From positions 1,798,001 through 1,862,000 of the forward strand of contig NC_003155.5 in assembly GCF_000009765.2 (NCBI RefSeq): a stretch of 64,000 bases of DNA. Direction: 5' to 3'. The first letter of the stretch is position 1; the number at the start of each line of letters is the position of its first letter. This DNA is from Streptomyces avermitilis MA-4680 = NBRC 14893. Its GTDB lineage: Bacteria > Actinomycetota > Actinomycetes > Streptomycetales > Streptomycetaceae. This document shows, in pieces, positions 42,948-50,744 of the stretch. Both the position numbers and the translations under genes were made by a program. The notes beneath the pieces are model-generated. The model worked only from the letters and a program-made list of their open reading frames with translations, was not told the DNA's origin and did no database searches.

Positions 42948-43883
42948 ATGATGGTCCCCGCGGCACTGTTGCTGCTCGGCGCCCTGACCGCCGTCGTCGC
43001 GCCGCGGCTGCTCGCCCTGGCCGACTGGCCGGACCGTGAACCGGTGGTCGCCCTGTGGGTGTGGCAGTGCGTGGTGGCGGCCGTACTGGTGTGCTGCGCG
43101 CTGTCGATGACCCTGAGCGCGGCCGCCGCGTGGGTGGCCGTGCGCGGTCATGTGTTCGCCGGGGCGCCGCACCCGGTCGTGGAGGCGTACGCGCTGAGCA
43201 CCGGGGGTTCCTGGGCGTCGACGACCGCCGTGATGCTCGCGGGCGGCGGCGTGTGGAGCGCGGCGATGCTGGTCCGTGAGATCGCCCGGGCCCGGGCCCG
43301 CCGCCGGCAGCGCCGGGCCGAACTTCTCGTACGCGCACCGCTGTTGCCCGGCGAGGAACCCGGTGCCGATCGGCTCGTGGTGCTGGAGGGCGAGCGGCCC
43401 GATGCCTGGTGGCTGCCCGGGGCCGCGCCCCAGCTCGTCATCACCACGGCCGCGTTGCGCCGGCTCAAGGGGCGGCAGCTGGACGCCGTCCTCGCCCATG
43501 AGCAGGGGCACGCACAGGCCCGGCACGACTGGCTGCTGCACTGTTCGGGCGCGCTGGCGGGCGGCTTTCCCCAGGTGCCGGTCTTCGCCGCGTTCCGCGA
43601 CGAGATGCACCGACTGGTCGAACTCGCCGCCGACGACGTGGCGTCCCGCCGGTTCGGCCGCCTCACGATCGCCCTGGCGCTGGTGGAACTCAACGAGGAC
43701 CGGGGCGTGTTCGGCCCCTGCCCGACCCCGCAGGCCCACGTTCCGCAGCGTGTCCACCGCCTGCTCACTCCCCCGGACCGCCTCACGGCCGCGCGCCGGC
43801 TGCAACTGACGGCGGCCGCGGCGCTGGTGCCGGTGATTCCGGTACTGGTGGCGTTCGTACCGGGACTGCGGGCGCTCGGGTAA
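42948..43883 (+). CDS. M56 family membrane metallopeptidase (BlaR1/HtpX-like)
   Basis: A 311-residue integral membrane protease. Three helices precede a cytosolic zinc protease domain with LAHEQGHAQARHDW (HExxH) and LVELAADDVASRRFG providing the third ligand; a last helix closes the protein. M56 proteins often pair with BlaI/MecI repressors and sense cell-wall damage, but no such repressor is adjacent. ATG 42948 follows the -10-like TAGGCT (42935-42940) by 7 nt, so leaderless; upstream reading frame on this strand is antisense to the FUSC gene and is not coding. Confidence 0.87.
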   Translation: MMVPAALLLLGALTAVVAPRLLALADWPDREPVVALWVWQCVVAAVLVCCALSMTLSAAAAWVAVRGHVFAGAPHPVVEAYALSTGGSWASTTAVMLAGGGVWSAAMLVREIARARARRRQRRAELLVRAPLLPGEEPGADRLVVLEGERPDAWWLPGAAPQLVITTAALRRLKGRQLDAVLAHEQGHAQARHDWLLHCSGALAGGFPQVPVFAAFRDEMHRLVELAADDVASRRFGRLTIALALVELNEDRGVFGPCPTPQAHVPQRVHRLLTPPDRLTAARRLQLTAAAALVPVIPVLVAFVPGLRALG

Positions 43884-43986
43884 TCACCTTTTCCAGCCAC
43901 CGGTCCGCCCGTGCCGAACGACGGCGATCCTCCGGTCCCGCGATCCTCGTTCGCCTCCGGTCCCCCGGGTCGGAGAGGATCACTCC

Positions 43987-44670
43987 ATGCACTCCCCGCC
44001 CGTCGGCTCGCCGCCCCGACCGCCCCGTCCCCGGGCCGCCGCGCGCGCCGTGGTGGTGCTCGCCGCCGCGTCCGCGCTGGTCGTCCTGCTGGTCGCCCTC
44101 CCCTGGCAACCGCTCATCGCCCTCGACGGCGACATCTCGCGCGCCACACACCGCTGGGCCGTGGACGAACCCGGTGTCACCCACGCCTTCCGCATCCTGA
44201 CGGACTGGGTGTGGGACCCGCTGACGATGCGGCTCGCGTGTGCGGCGGCCGTCGTGTGGCTGGTGTGGCGGCACTCCGCGTGGCGGCTCGCGCTGTGGGT
44301 GGCGGCCGCGTGCGCGCTGGGCACGCTGCTGCAACAGGTCCTCAAGGCCGCGGTCGACCGTGCCCGTCCCGTGTGGCCTGATCCCGTGGACTCGGCCCAC
44401 TACACGGCCTTCCCCTCGGGCCACGCCATGACGGCCACGGTGGTGTGCGGGCTGCTCCTGTGGCTGCTGCGCCTGTACGGCGCCGGGCGCGCACTGTGGC
44501 GTACGGGCGTCGCGCTGGCGGCGGTCTCCGTCGTGGGAGTCGGTCTGACCCGCGTATGGCTGGGTGTGCACTGGCCGTCGGACGTGCTCGGCGGCTGGCT
44601 GCTCGGGGCGCTGGTGGTGGCGGGCGCGATGGCGTCGTACGGGCGGTGGCACGGCTCAGGGCCCGCTTGA
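43987..44670 (+). CDS. PAP2 superfamily phosphatase
   Basis: A 227-residue membrane phosphatase with about five or six helices. The three catalytic motifs are complete: KAAVDRARP, PSGHA, and a last RVWLGVHWPSDVLGG (SR-x5-H-x3-D type, with TR). It likely dephosphorylates lipid phosphates such as phosphatidate or polyprenyl pyrophosphate at the outer membrane face. Start ATG 43987 follows GGAGAGGA. It is 103 bp downstream of the M56 gene, perhaps co-transcribed, and precedes a HAD hydrolase. Confidence 0.9.
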   Translation: MHSPPVGSPPRPPRPRAAARAVVVLAAASALVVLLVALPWQPLIALDGDISRATHRWAVDEPGVTHAFRILTDWVWDPLTMRLACAAAVVWLVWRHSAWRLALWVAAACALGTLLQQVLKAAVDRARPVWPDPVDSAHYTAFPSGHAMTATVVCGLLLWLLRLYGAGRALWRTGVALAAVSVVGVGLTRVWLGVHWPSDVLGGWLLGALVVAGAMASYGRWHGSGPA

Positions 44671-44728
44671 CCCGCTTGACCCGCCCGCTTGGATGGTGTG
44701 ACCCGCTTGACCCGATTGGATCGTGTGA
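44662..44728. repeat. Short tandem repeats around the PAP2 stop codon
   Basis: CCCGCTTGA is repeated end to end at 44662-44679 (the first copy contains the PAP2 stop), and the longer block recurs as CCCGCTTGACCCGATTGGAT at about 44702-44721. Each block ends in a GTGTGA element. It has no coding role; it may affect 3' processing or simply reflect slippage. Confidence 0.7.
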
Positions 44729-44743
44729 CGAAGGATCACCTGT

Positions 44744-45442
44744 ATGGCGATCAAAGGTGTGCTCTTCGACTTCTCCGGAACGCTCTTCCGTATCGAGTCC
44801 ACCGAGTCCTGGCTGCGCGCGGCGCTCACCGCGGCCGAAGTCCCCCTGCCGGAACCGGAGTTGATCCGGACCGCCGAGGAACTGGAGTCGGTGGGCGCGC
44901 TGCCCGGCGGGGCGCTCCCGTCCCAGCCGCTGCCCGCCCGCCTCGCCGAGCTGTGGGAGGTCCGTGACCGCAGCGCCGCCCAGCACCGGGCCGCGTACAC
45001 CGGCATCGCCCGTCAGGTGCCGCTCCCGGATCCACGCCTCCACGACGCGCTGTACGACCGCCACATGGCCCCGGCGGCGTGGTCCCCCTACCCCGACGCG
45101 GCCGAGGTGCTCGGCGCACTGCGCGAGCGCGGGGTCGCCGTGGGGGTGGTCAGCAACATCGGCTGGGATCTGCGGCCGGTCTTCCGTGCGCATGGCCTCG
45201 CCCCGCACGTGGGCGCGTACGTCCTGTCGTACAAGCACGGCATCCAGAAACCGGACACCCGCCTGTTCGCCCTCGCCTGCGAGGCGCTCGGCGTCGCCCC
45301 GCAGGACACGCTGATGGTCGGCGACGACCGCCGCGCGGACGGCGGCGCGGCGGCCCTGGGCTGCGGAGTGCACTTCGTGGACCATCTCCCGGCCCCGGAA
45401 CGCCCGGACGGCCTCCGGCCGGTACTGGAACTGGTCGGCTAG
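44744..45442 (+). CDS. HAD superfamily hydrolase
   Basis: A 232-residue haloacid-dehalogenase-fold protein. Motif I is LFDFSGTLF, with the nucleophile Asp but Ser at the usual second-Asp position. Motif II is VVSNIG, motif III KHGIQKPD, motif IV GDDRRAD. The replaced acid/base Asp hints that it may not be an ordinary phosphatase. Helical cap between about 20 and 100. Start ATG 44744 follows GAAGG-like purines. Substrate unknown. Confidence 0.88.
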   Translation: MAIKGVLFDFSGTLFRIESTESWLRAALTAAEVPLPEPELIRTAEELESVGALPGGALPSQPLPARLAELWEVRDRSAAQHRAAYTGIARQVPLPDPRLHDALYDRHMAPAAWSPYPDAAEVLGALRERGVAVGVVSNIGWDLRPVFRAHGLAPHVGAYVLSYKHGIQKPDTRLFALACEALGVAPQDTLMVGDDRRADGGAAALGCGVHFVDHLPAPERPDGLRPVLELVG

Positions 45443-45565
45443 GGCACCTGCGGCCAGTGCTCCGTCCGTGCACGACCGCCCTGGACGCTCCCCCGCGACG
45501 CCCAGGGCAGACGGCAACCGCCGGAACCGACCCGCACGAGGCCGGGTCCGGATGCGCTGAGTATA

Positions 45566-45586
45566 GTTGGCTGGCAGCCAGTCAAC
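45566..45586. promoter_or_regulatory. TetR operator overlapping the -10 box of its own gene
   Basis: GTTGGCTGG-CAG-CCAGTCAAC has 9-bp arms with a single mismatch. Its left edge overlaps the -10 TATAGT (45562-45567). The tetR ATG is 15 bp downstream with a GGAG site. Autorepression by the adjacent TetR protein is expected. Confidence 0.75.
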
Positions 45587-45600
45587 GCAGGAGTTACAGG

Positions 45601-46320
45601 ATGTCCCCGCGCAGCGCCTCGGTCAATGAAGAGTTGCGCCGGCGTTCCCGGGAACGGCTTCTGCAGGCGGCCGTGGAGCTGGTGAGCGAGCGTGGCTACG
45701 AGGCGACGACGCTCGGCGACATCGCTGACCGGGCGGGCTCGGCACGGGGGCTGGTGTCGTACTACTTCCCCGGCAAACGACAGCTCGTCCAGTCCGCCGT
45801 GCACCGGTTGATGCACCGCACGCTTCAGGAGGCGCTGGACCGTGAGCCGCGTACCGAGGACGGCAGGGAGCGGATGGCGCGGGCCATCGACGCGATCCTG
45901 GGCCTCGCCCGGGACCAGCCCGTGCTGATGCGCCAGCACATGGCGGGCATCCTGCAAGCCGAGGGCTTCATGCAGTGTCCTGAGCAGCGGCGGCTGGCGG
46001 AACTGCTGCGCGAGACGGTCGCCCGTCGCGGCTCGCCGGACGCCGCCACCGACTATCCGATGCTGCGCGCCCTGCTGATGGGCGCGGTCTACGCGGCCCT
46101 GGTGCCGGGGGCTCCGATGCCCCTGCCCGTGCTGCGGGCCGAGTTGTTCAAGCGGTACGGCCTCGACTGGGAGACAGGCGCCCCGCCGGCCCCGGAGGGG
46201 GCCGACGGGACGTGCGGCACGGATCTGTCGCGCTTTTTCGCGACGGAGAGCCGAGCCGGTGAGGACGAGGGCCGGCCGAAGCCGCCGGACTCCGTCCCCG
46301 GGACGCGTCAGTCGAAGTAG
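45601..46320 (+). CDS. TetR family transcriptional regulator
   Basis: A 239-residue regulator. The helix-turn-helix is ATTLGDIADRAGSARGLVSYYFPGKRQL, with the variant LVSYYFPGKRQL seen in BetI-like TetRs. The C-terminal 40 residues are Pro/Glu-rich and probably disordered. Start ATG 45601 has GGAG upstream and the operator just before it. It converges on the LVIVD gene with a 13-bp overlap of 3' ends. Effector and other targets are not evident. Confidence 0.9.
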   Translation: MSPRSASVNEELRRRSRERLLQAAVELVSERGYEATTLGDIADRAGSARGLVSYYFPGKRQLVQSAVHRLMHRTLQEALDREPRTEDGRERMARAIDAILGLARDQPVLMRQHMAGILQAEGFMQCPEQRRLAELLRETVARRGSPDAATDYPMLRALLMGAVYAALVPGAPMPLPVLRAELFKRYGLDWETGAPPAPEGADGTCGTDLSRFFATESRAGEDEGRPKPPDSVPGTRQSK

Positions 46321-47810
46321 TCCGGCTGCGTCTGGACGTTGAGCTCACGCAGACGGACCCGCTTCGCGGGGTCGGTCCGCCGGTCGGTGATCTTCAGGAC
46401 GTCGAAGCCCTTGGCGATGTCGTTCGAGTAGATGTAACCGTTGTAGTAGTACGCGGACCACGAGCCGCCGACCGAGAGCGTCCCGGTGGACAGCGGACCG
46501 CGCTCGAAGTAGGCGATCTCCTCGGGGTGGGCCGAGTCGGTGAAGTCCCAGACCGAGACCCCGCCCTGGTACCACGCCTGGACCATGAGGTCCTTGCCCT
46601 TGACCGGGATCAGCGAGCCGTTGTGGGCCACGCAGTTCTCGGTGTCCGCCTGGTGGCGGGGGATCTTGTAGTAGCTCTTGAAGACGAGCTTGCGCTTCTC
46701 GCCCTTGCCGACGATGTCGTAGATGCCGTCGGCTCCGCGGTTCGGCCCGACCGTCGCGTTGCAGGTGGCCGCGCCACCGCCGCCCAACTCATCGGTGAAC
46801 ACGACCTTGTTGGCCTTCTGGTTGAAGGTGGCCGAGTGCCAGAACGCGAAGTTGACGTTGTCCTCGACCTGGTCGAGGACCTTCGGGTGCTCCGGATCCT
46901 TGATGGAGAACAGGATGCCGTCGCCCATGCAGGCGCCCGCCGCGAGGTCCTTCGAGGGCAGGACGGTGATGTCGTGGCAGCCGGTGGTTTTGGCGACGCC
47001 GGGGTTGGTGGGCGAGCCGGGGTTGCCCCCGCCGTCCTGGCCCTCACCCGGGAACAGCACCGGGAAGCTGACGACGGCCGCCTTCTCCGGCGCCTTGCGC
47101 GGCACCTTGATGACCGAGATGCCGTCGTGCGGCGGCTGGCAGTCGGGGAAGGCGGCGTTCGGCGAGTACGAGGACACGTAGACGTAGACGTTCCTGCGTT
47201 CCGGCACCAGCGCGTGCGTGTGCGAACCGCAGGCGGTCTCGACTGCGGCGACGTACTTCGGGTTCGCCTTGTCGCTGATGTCGAAGACCTTCATGCCCTC
47301 CCAGGAGGACTTCTCGGTCGCGGGCTGTGTGGTGCTGTTGCAGGAGCTGTCGCTGCGCGAGGAGTCGGTGGACAGGAAGAGGAGGTCGCCCGAGACGGAG
47401 ATGTCGTTCTGCGAGCCGGGGCACAGCACCTGGGCGACCGTCCTGGGGGCCCTCGGGTTGCTGATGTCGAAGATGCGGAAGCCGTCGTAGTTGCCGGCGA
47501 ACGCGTACTTGCCCTGGAAGGCCAGGTCCGAGTTGAAGCCGGTGAAAGCCTCCTTGGGGATGTTGGCGACGTGTTCGATGTTGTCGGAGTGGACGACCTC
47601 GTCCTGGCCGGGTATCTCGCCGTCGGACATCGCCGCCCTGACCTGAGCCTGTGCGCTCCGGGAGACCTCCTTCTGCGTCACGGCGCCGTCCCCGGGGTCG
47701 GGGGTGGCGGCCGCCGGGCCTGCCGTGAGCAACGCGGCCAGGAGTCCCGCCGCGGCGGCGGCAACTCCCGTGGATCTGCGCCGCCTTCGGGGTTCGTTCA
47801 ACAGGGTCAC
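46308..47810 (-). CDS. Secreted LVIVD-repeat beta-propeller protein
   Basis: A 500-residue exported protein. A signal peptide (RRRRRSTGVAAAAAGLLAAL then LTAGPAAATP) precedes LVIVD-type repeats such as GFRIFDISNPRAPRTVAQV, GMKVFDISDKANPKYVAAV and GVSVWDFTDSAHPEEIAYF. These repeats build a beta-propeller at the cell surface. Several cysteines (CPGSQ, CNST, CGSHTH, TTGCHD, AGACMG) suggest disulphides. GTG start 47810 follows GGGAGGA. It diverges from the DUF305 lipoprotein gene with a 65-bp gap; the pair probably acts together outside the membrane. Ligand unknown. Confidence 0.87.
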   Translation of the reverse strand: MTLLNEPRRRRRSTGVAAAAAGLLAALLTAGPAAATPDPGDGAVTQKEVSRSAQAQVRAAMSDGEIPGQDEVVHSDNIEHVANIPKEAFTGFNSDLAFQGKYAFAGNYDGFRIFDISNPRAPRTVAQVLCPGSQNDISVSGDLLFLSTDSSRSDSSCNSTTQPATEKSSWEGMKVFDISDKANPKYVAAVETACGSHTHALVPERRNVYVYVSSYSPNAAFPDCQPPHDGISVIKVPRKAPEKAAVVSFPVLFPGEGQDGGGNPGSPTNPGVAKTTGCHDITVLPSKDLAAGACMGDGILFSIKDPEHPKVLDQVEDNVNFAFWHSATFNQKANKVVFTDELGGGGAATCNATVGPNRGADGIYDIVGKGEKRKLVFKSYYKIPRHQADTENCVAHNGSLIPVKGKDLMVQAWYQGGVSVWDFTDSAHPEEIAYFERGPLSTGTLSVGGSWSAYYYNGYIYSNDIAKGFDVLKITDRRTDPAKRVRLRELNVQTQPDYFD

Positions 47811-47875
47811 TGCGTCCTCCCTGGTTGCCGTTCACACTGGAACGGTTCACGGACCTCCGAAGTATCGTCTCTCCC

Positions 47876-48595
47876 ATGCGGAGATCAACAGGTGGCAACG
47901 TACTCGTCACAAACGTTCCTGATCCCTCTCGCGCCCTCAACAGCCGTGTCCGCCAAATGACTTGGGCCACGGTGTCACTGGCCGTCGTGGCGCTCGCGCT
48001 CTCGGGATGCGACTCCGGATCGGATTCCCCCACGGACGTCAAGTCCGGTGCGGCGAGCGGCCCTTCGGTGATCGTGCCCGGCAAGCCCGGAGACGCGAAC
48101 GAGACGCTCTCCGCCGAGGACGCCGCGAAGCGGCGGACCGACGACGACTCCCCCAACACGGCGGACTTCTCCTACGCACGCATGATGATCGAGCACCACA
48201 CCCAGGCCCTGGAGATGACCGAACTCGCCCCGAAGCGGGCCGAGTCGGGCAAGGTGAAACGACTGGCCGAGCGGATCGCGGCCGCGCAGGGGCCCGAAAT
48301 CGCCTCCATGGAAGCCTGGTTGAAGTCGCACGGCGGCGAGCGGAAGAGCACCTCGCACGCACACGACACGATGCCCGGCATGGCGAGCGCCGCACAGCTG
48401 AAGACGTTGCGGGCGGCGAAGGGCCGGGCATTCGACGAGCTGTTCCTGACGCTCATGATCACGCATCACGACGGGGCGATCACCATGGCCACCGAGGTGA
48501 AGTCGCAGGGCAACAACATCCAGATCGAGGAGATGGCCGACGATGTGATCGCGCAGCAGACCAGCGAGCTCGGCCGGATGCGCGACCTGCCATGA
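47876..48595 (+). CDS. DUF305 lipoprotein
   Basis: A 239-residue lipoprotein. ATVSLAVVALALSGCDS gives a lipobox LSGC after an unusually long basic N-terminus. DUF305 is a four-helix, ferritin-like domain whose two halves are seen as ARMMIEHHTQALEMTELA and LTLMITHHDGAITMATE, each with an HH pair, and Met-rich. Such proteins are suspected to bind copper or other metals. The ATG at 47876 is 7 nt after -10 TATCGT, so leaderless. It shares a short divergent promoter region with the LVIVD protein. Confidence 0.85.
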   Translation: MRRSTGGNVLVTNVPDPSRALNSRVRQMTWATVSLAVVALALSGCDSGSDSPTDVKSGAASGPSVIVPGKPGDANETLSAEDAAKRRTDDDSPNTADFSYARMMIEHHTQALEMTELAPKRAESGKVKRLAERIAAAQGPEIASMEAWLKSHGGERKSTSHAHDTMPGMASAAQLKTLRAAKGRAFDELFLTLMITHHDGAITMATEVKSQGNNIQIEEMADDVIAQQTSELGRMRDLP

Positions 48596-48604
48596 CAGCC
48601 ACGC

Positions 48605-49123
48605 TCAGCGCCGGACGTGACGTGGTGTCAGGAATCCCGCGTCACGCGCCCCGGCGATCAGCCTGAGCGCCCTGCGGCGGCTGTGCCCGGTCGCGCACAT
48701 CACCGCGAGCACCGGGTCGATCCCCTCGCCCTGGGCGGCGAGATACTCCTCGGCGACGAGGCGCCGCCCCTCGATGCCGCGCGGCCAGGCCGGCCGGGCA
48801 TGGCGCGACGACGCCTCCTCCGGCTCGCCCGACGGCCCGGGCTCCCCGCCGCAGGCCTCGAACAGCGGGCCCTCGATCCAGTCAGCCAGTGCCGTCAGGT
48901 CGTCGAGCGACAGCGGCGGCTGGGCGCGTACGTCCTCGACGAAGACACCCCCCTCGGCCAGCACCGCGAGGACGTCGACCCGGGCCCCGTCGGCGAAGGC
49001 CAGGCAGACGTCGAACCAGGACGTGGTGACCTCGTGCTCCCGCACCTCCCACGCGCGCCGAACGGACACCGCGCCGTCCGGTCGATCGCGATCAGAAAGA
49101 TTGAGAAAGGATTCTTCCAGCAC
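48605..49123 (-). CDS. DUF6214-like protein of unknown function
   Basis: A 172-residue cytoplasmic protein with no recognised catalytic motif. The N-terminal half, AVSVRRAWEVREHEVTTSWF then DVCLAFADGARVDVLAVLAEGGV, looks like a small alpha/beta fold. The C-terminal half, GRRLVAEEYLAAQGEGIDP then VLAVMCATGHSRRRALRLIAGA, looks like a helix-turn-helix-type end. This matches what I know of the Streptomyces family DUF6214. GTG 49123 is the probable start; no strong ribosome-binding site. It is convergent with the DUF305 gene. Confidence 0.6.
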   Translation of the reverse strand: MLEESFLNLSDRDRPDGAVSVRRAWEVREHEVTTSWFDVCLAFADGARVDVLAVLAEGGVFVEDVRAQPPLSLDDLTALADWIEGPLFEACGGEPGPSGEPEEASSRHARPAWPRGIEGRRLVAEEYLAAQGEGIDPVLAVMCATGHSRRRALRLIAGARDAGFLTPRHVRR

Positions 49124-49272
49124 ATACGCAACGTAAGCAAATGATCACATTCAATGCGAATCGGCACGCAGAGCAGATACACGACAGGCCCACACCTTCC
49201 CCCTCCCTTCGGGGCGTCCGCGGTGCGATCCTGGAGCCATCAGCGACCTCCGCCGAAGCAGGGAGTCCCGCC

Positions 49273-50619
49273 GTGCTGCATGTCGCCGTCGTAGGTTCGG
49301 GGCCGAGCGGGGTCTACACCGCCCAGGGCCTCGTCCAGCAGGACTCCGGGGTGCGCGTCGACGTCCTGGACCGACTGCCGTGCCCGTACGGCCTGGTGCG
49401 CTACGGGGTGGCGCCCGACCACGAAAAGATCAAGTCCCTGCAGAACAATCTGCGGACGGTCCTCGAACATGAGCGGGTGCGTTTCCTCGGCGGCGTCCGG
49501 ATCGGCCCGGACGGGGTGCCGGCCACCCGGCTGCGGGAGCTGTACCACGCGGTCGTCTACTGCGTGGGCGCCGCCACCGACCGCCATCTGGGCATCCCGG
49601 GCGAGGAACTGCCCGGGAGCTGGTCGGCGACCGAGTTCGTGTCCTGGTACAGCGCCCACCCGGACTCCGTCGCCGACGGCTTCGTACGCGGGGCGCGGTC
49701 GGCCGTGGTGATCGGCGTCGGGAACGTGGCGGTGGACGTCACCCGGATTCTGGCTCGCGGACCGAGCGAGCTGAGCCCCACCGACATGCCCCAGGCGGCG
49801 CTCACGGCACTGGCCGCCAGCCGGGTCACCGACATCCACATGGTCGGACGGCGCGGTCCGTCGCAGGCCCGCTTCACCACCAAGGAGCTGCGCGAGCTGG
49901 GCGCGCTGCCGGACACCGATGTCGTCGTGGACCAGCGGGAGCTGGCGCTCGATCCGGCGTACGCCGATCCTTCCGGGCTGCCCGCCGCCCAGCGCCGCAA
50001 TGTGGAGGTGCTGCGGGCATGGGCCGAGGCGCCGCCGAAGGGCGCTCCGCGTCGTATCCGGCCGCGGTTCTTCCTGCGGCCCGTCGAACTGCTCGACGGC
50101 GGCGGGCACGTGGGTGCGGTGCGTTTCGAGCGGACGGCGCCGGACGGGCGCGGCGGGGTGGCGGGCACCGGGCAGTACGAGGACATCGAGGCGCAGCTCG
50201 TGCTGCGGTCCGTGGGCTATCGCGGGGTGCCGCTGGAGGGGCTGCCGTTCGACGCGGAGCAGGGCACGGTGCCGCATCTCGCGGGGCGCGTGCTGCGCGA
50301 CGGAGCGGTCTCCCCGGGCGAGTACGTGGCGGGGTGGATCAAGCGCGGTCCGACCGGCGTGATCGGCACCAACCGGCCCTGCGCCAAGGAGACGGTGACC
50401 TCGCTGCTCGCGGACGCCCCCGTTCTCGTACGGCGGGAGGTGCCGGACGATCCCATGGCGGTGCTGCGTGCGGAGGGGCTGCGACCGGTCGAGTGGGCGG
50501 GGTGGCAGGCCATCGAGCGCGCCGAGGCGGAGCTGGGCGCATCACTGGGGCGGAACGTGGTCAAGCTTCCCGACTGGGCGGCACTTCGGGCGGCAGCTGC
50601 GGGGACCGCGGCGCACTAG
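49273..50619 (+). CDS. fprA: Ferredoxin/adrenodoxin-type NADP+ reductase (FprA-like)
   Basis: A 448-residue FAD enzyme that transfers electrons between NADPH and ferredoxins, supplying cytochromes P450 and other redox partners. FAD fold HVAVVGSGPSGVYTAQGL at the N-terminus, then RYGVAPDHEKIKSLQNNL, the NADP-binding VIGVGNVAVDVTRILAR and the C-terminal VAGWIKRGPTGVIGTNRPCA, all typical of mycobacterial FprA and adrenodoxin reductase. GTG 49273 follows GGGAG by 7 nt; an upstream in-frame ATG would add a non-conserved 44 residues. No ferredoxin gene is adjacent. Confidence 0.93.
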   Translation: MLHVAVVGSGPSGVYTAQGLVQQDSGVRVDVLDRLPCPYGLVRYGVAPDHEKIKSLQNNLRTVLEHERVRFLGGVRIGPDGVPATRLRELYHAVVYCVGAATDRHLGIPGEELPGSWSATEFVSWYSAHPDSVADGFVRGARSAVVIGVGNVAVDVTRILARGPSELSPTDMPQAALTALAASRVTDIHMVGRRGPSQARFTTKELRELGALPDTDVVVDQRELALDPAYADPSGLPAAQRRNVEVLRAWAEAPPKGAPRRIRPRFFLRPVELLDGGGHVGAVRFERTAPDGRGGVAGTGQYEDIEAQLVLRSVGYRGVPLEGLPFDAEQGTVPHLAGRVLRDGAVSPGEYVAGWIKRGPTGVIGTNRPCAKETVTSLLADAPVLVRREVPDDPMAVLRAEGLRPVEWAGWQAIERAEAELGASLGRNVVKLPDWAALRAAAAGTAAH

Positions 50620-50744
50620 CAGGTGTTTGCAGGGGCGTCGACCGGGACACACTCCGGCAACAATCCGGAAATCAACAAACTGTTCAAGACCCTTACGGTC
50701 TCGTGCTGTCCCCATCGTTCCCGCCCGCCGCTCCTGGAGTGCCC

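Noticed and set aside
40425..43883. An apparent plus-strand protein of over 1,100 residues
   Set aside because: Only its last 311 residues (M56 peptidase) are real; the rest is antisense to the FUSC gene and the intergenic area, with Arg/Gly-rich non-protein-like composition.
48895..49182. A separate short gene starting at 49182 on the minus strand
   Set aside because: It is another frame through the DUF6214-like gene, with a Ser/Arg-rich C-terminus and no support.
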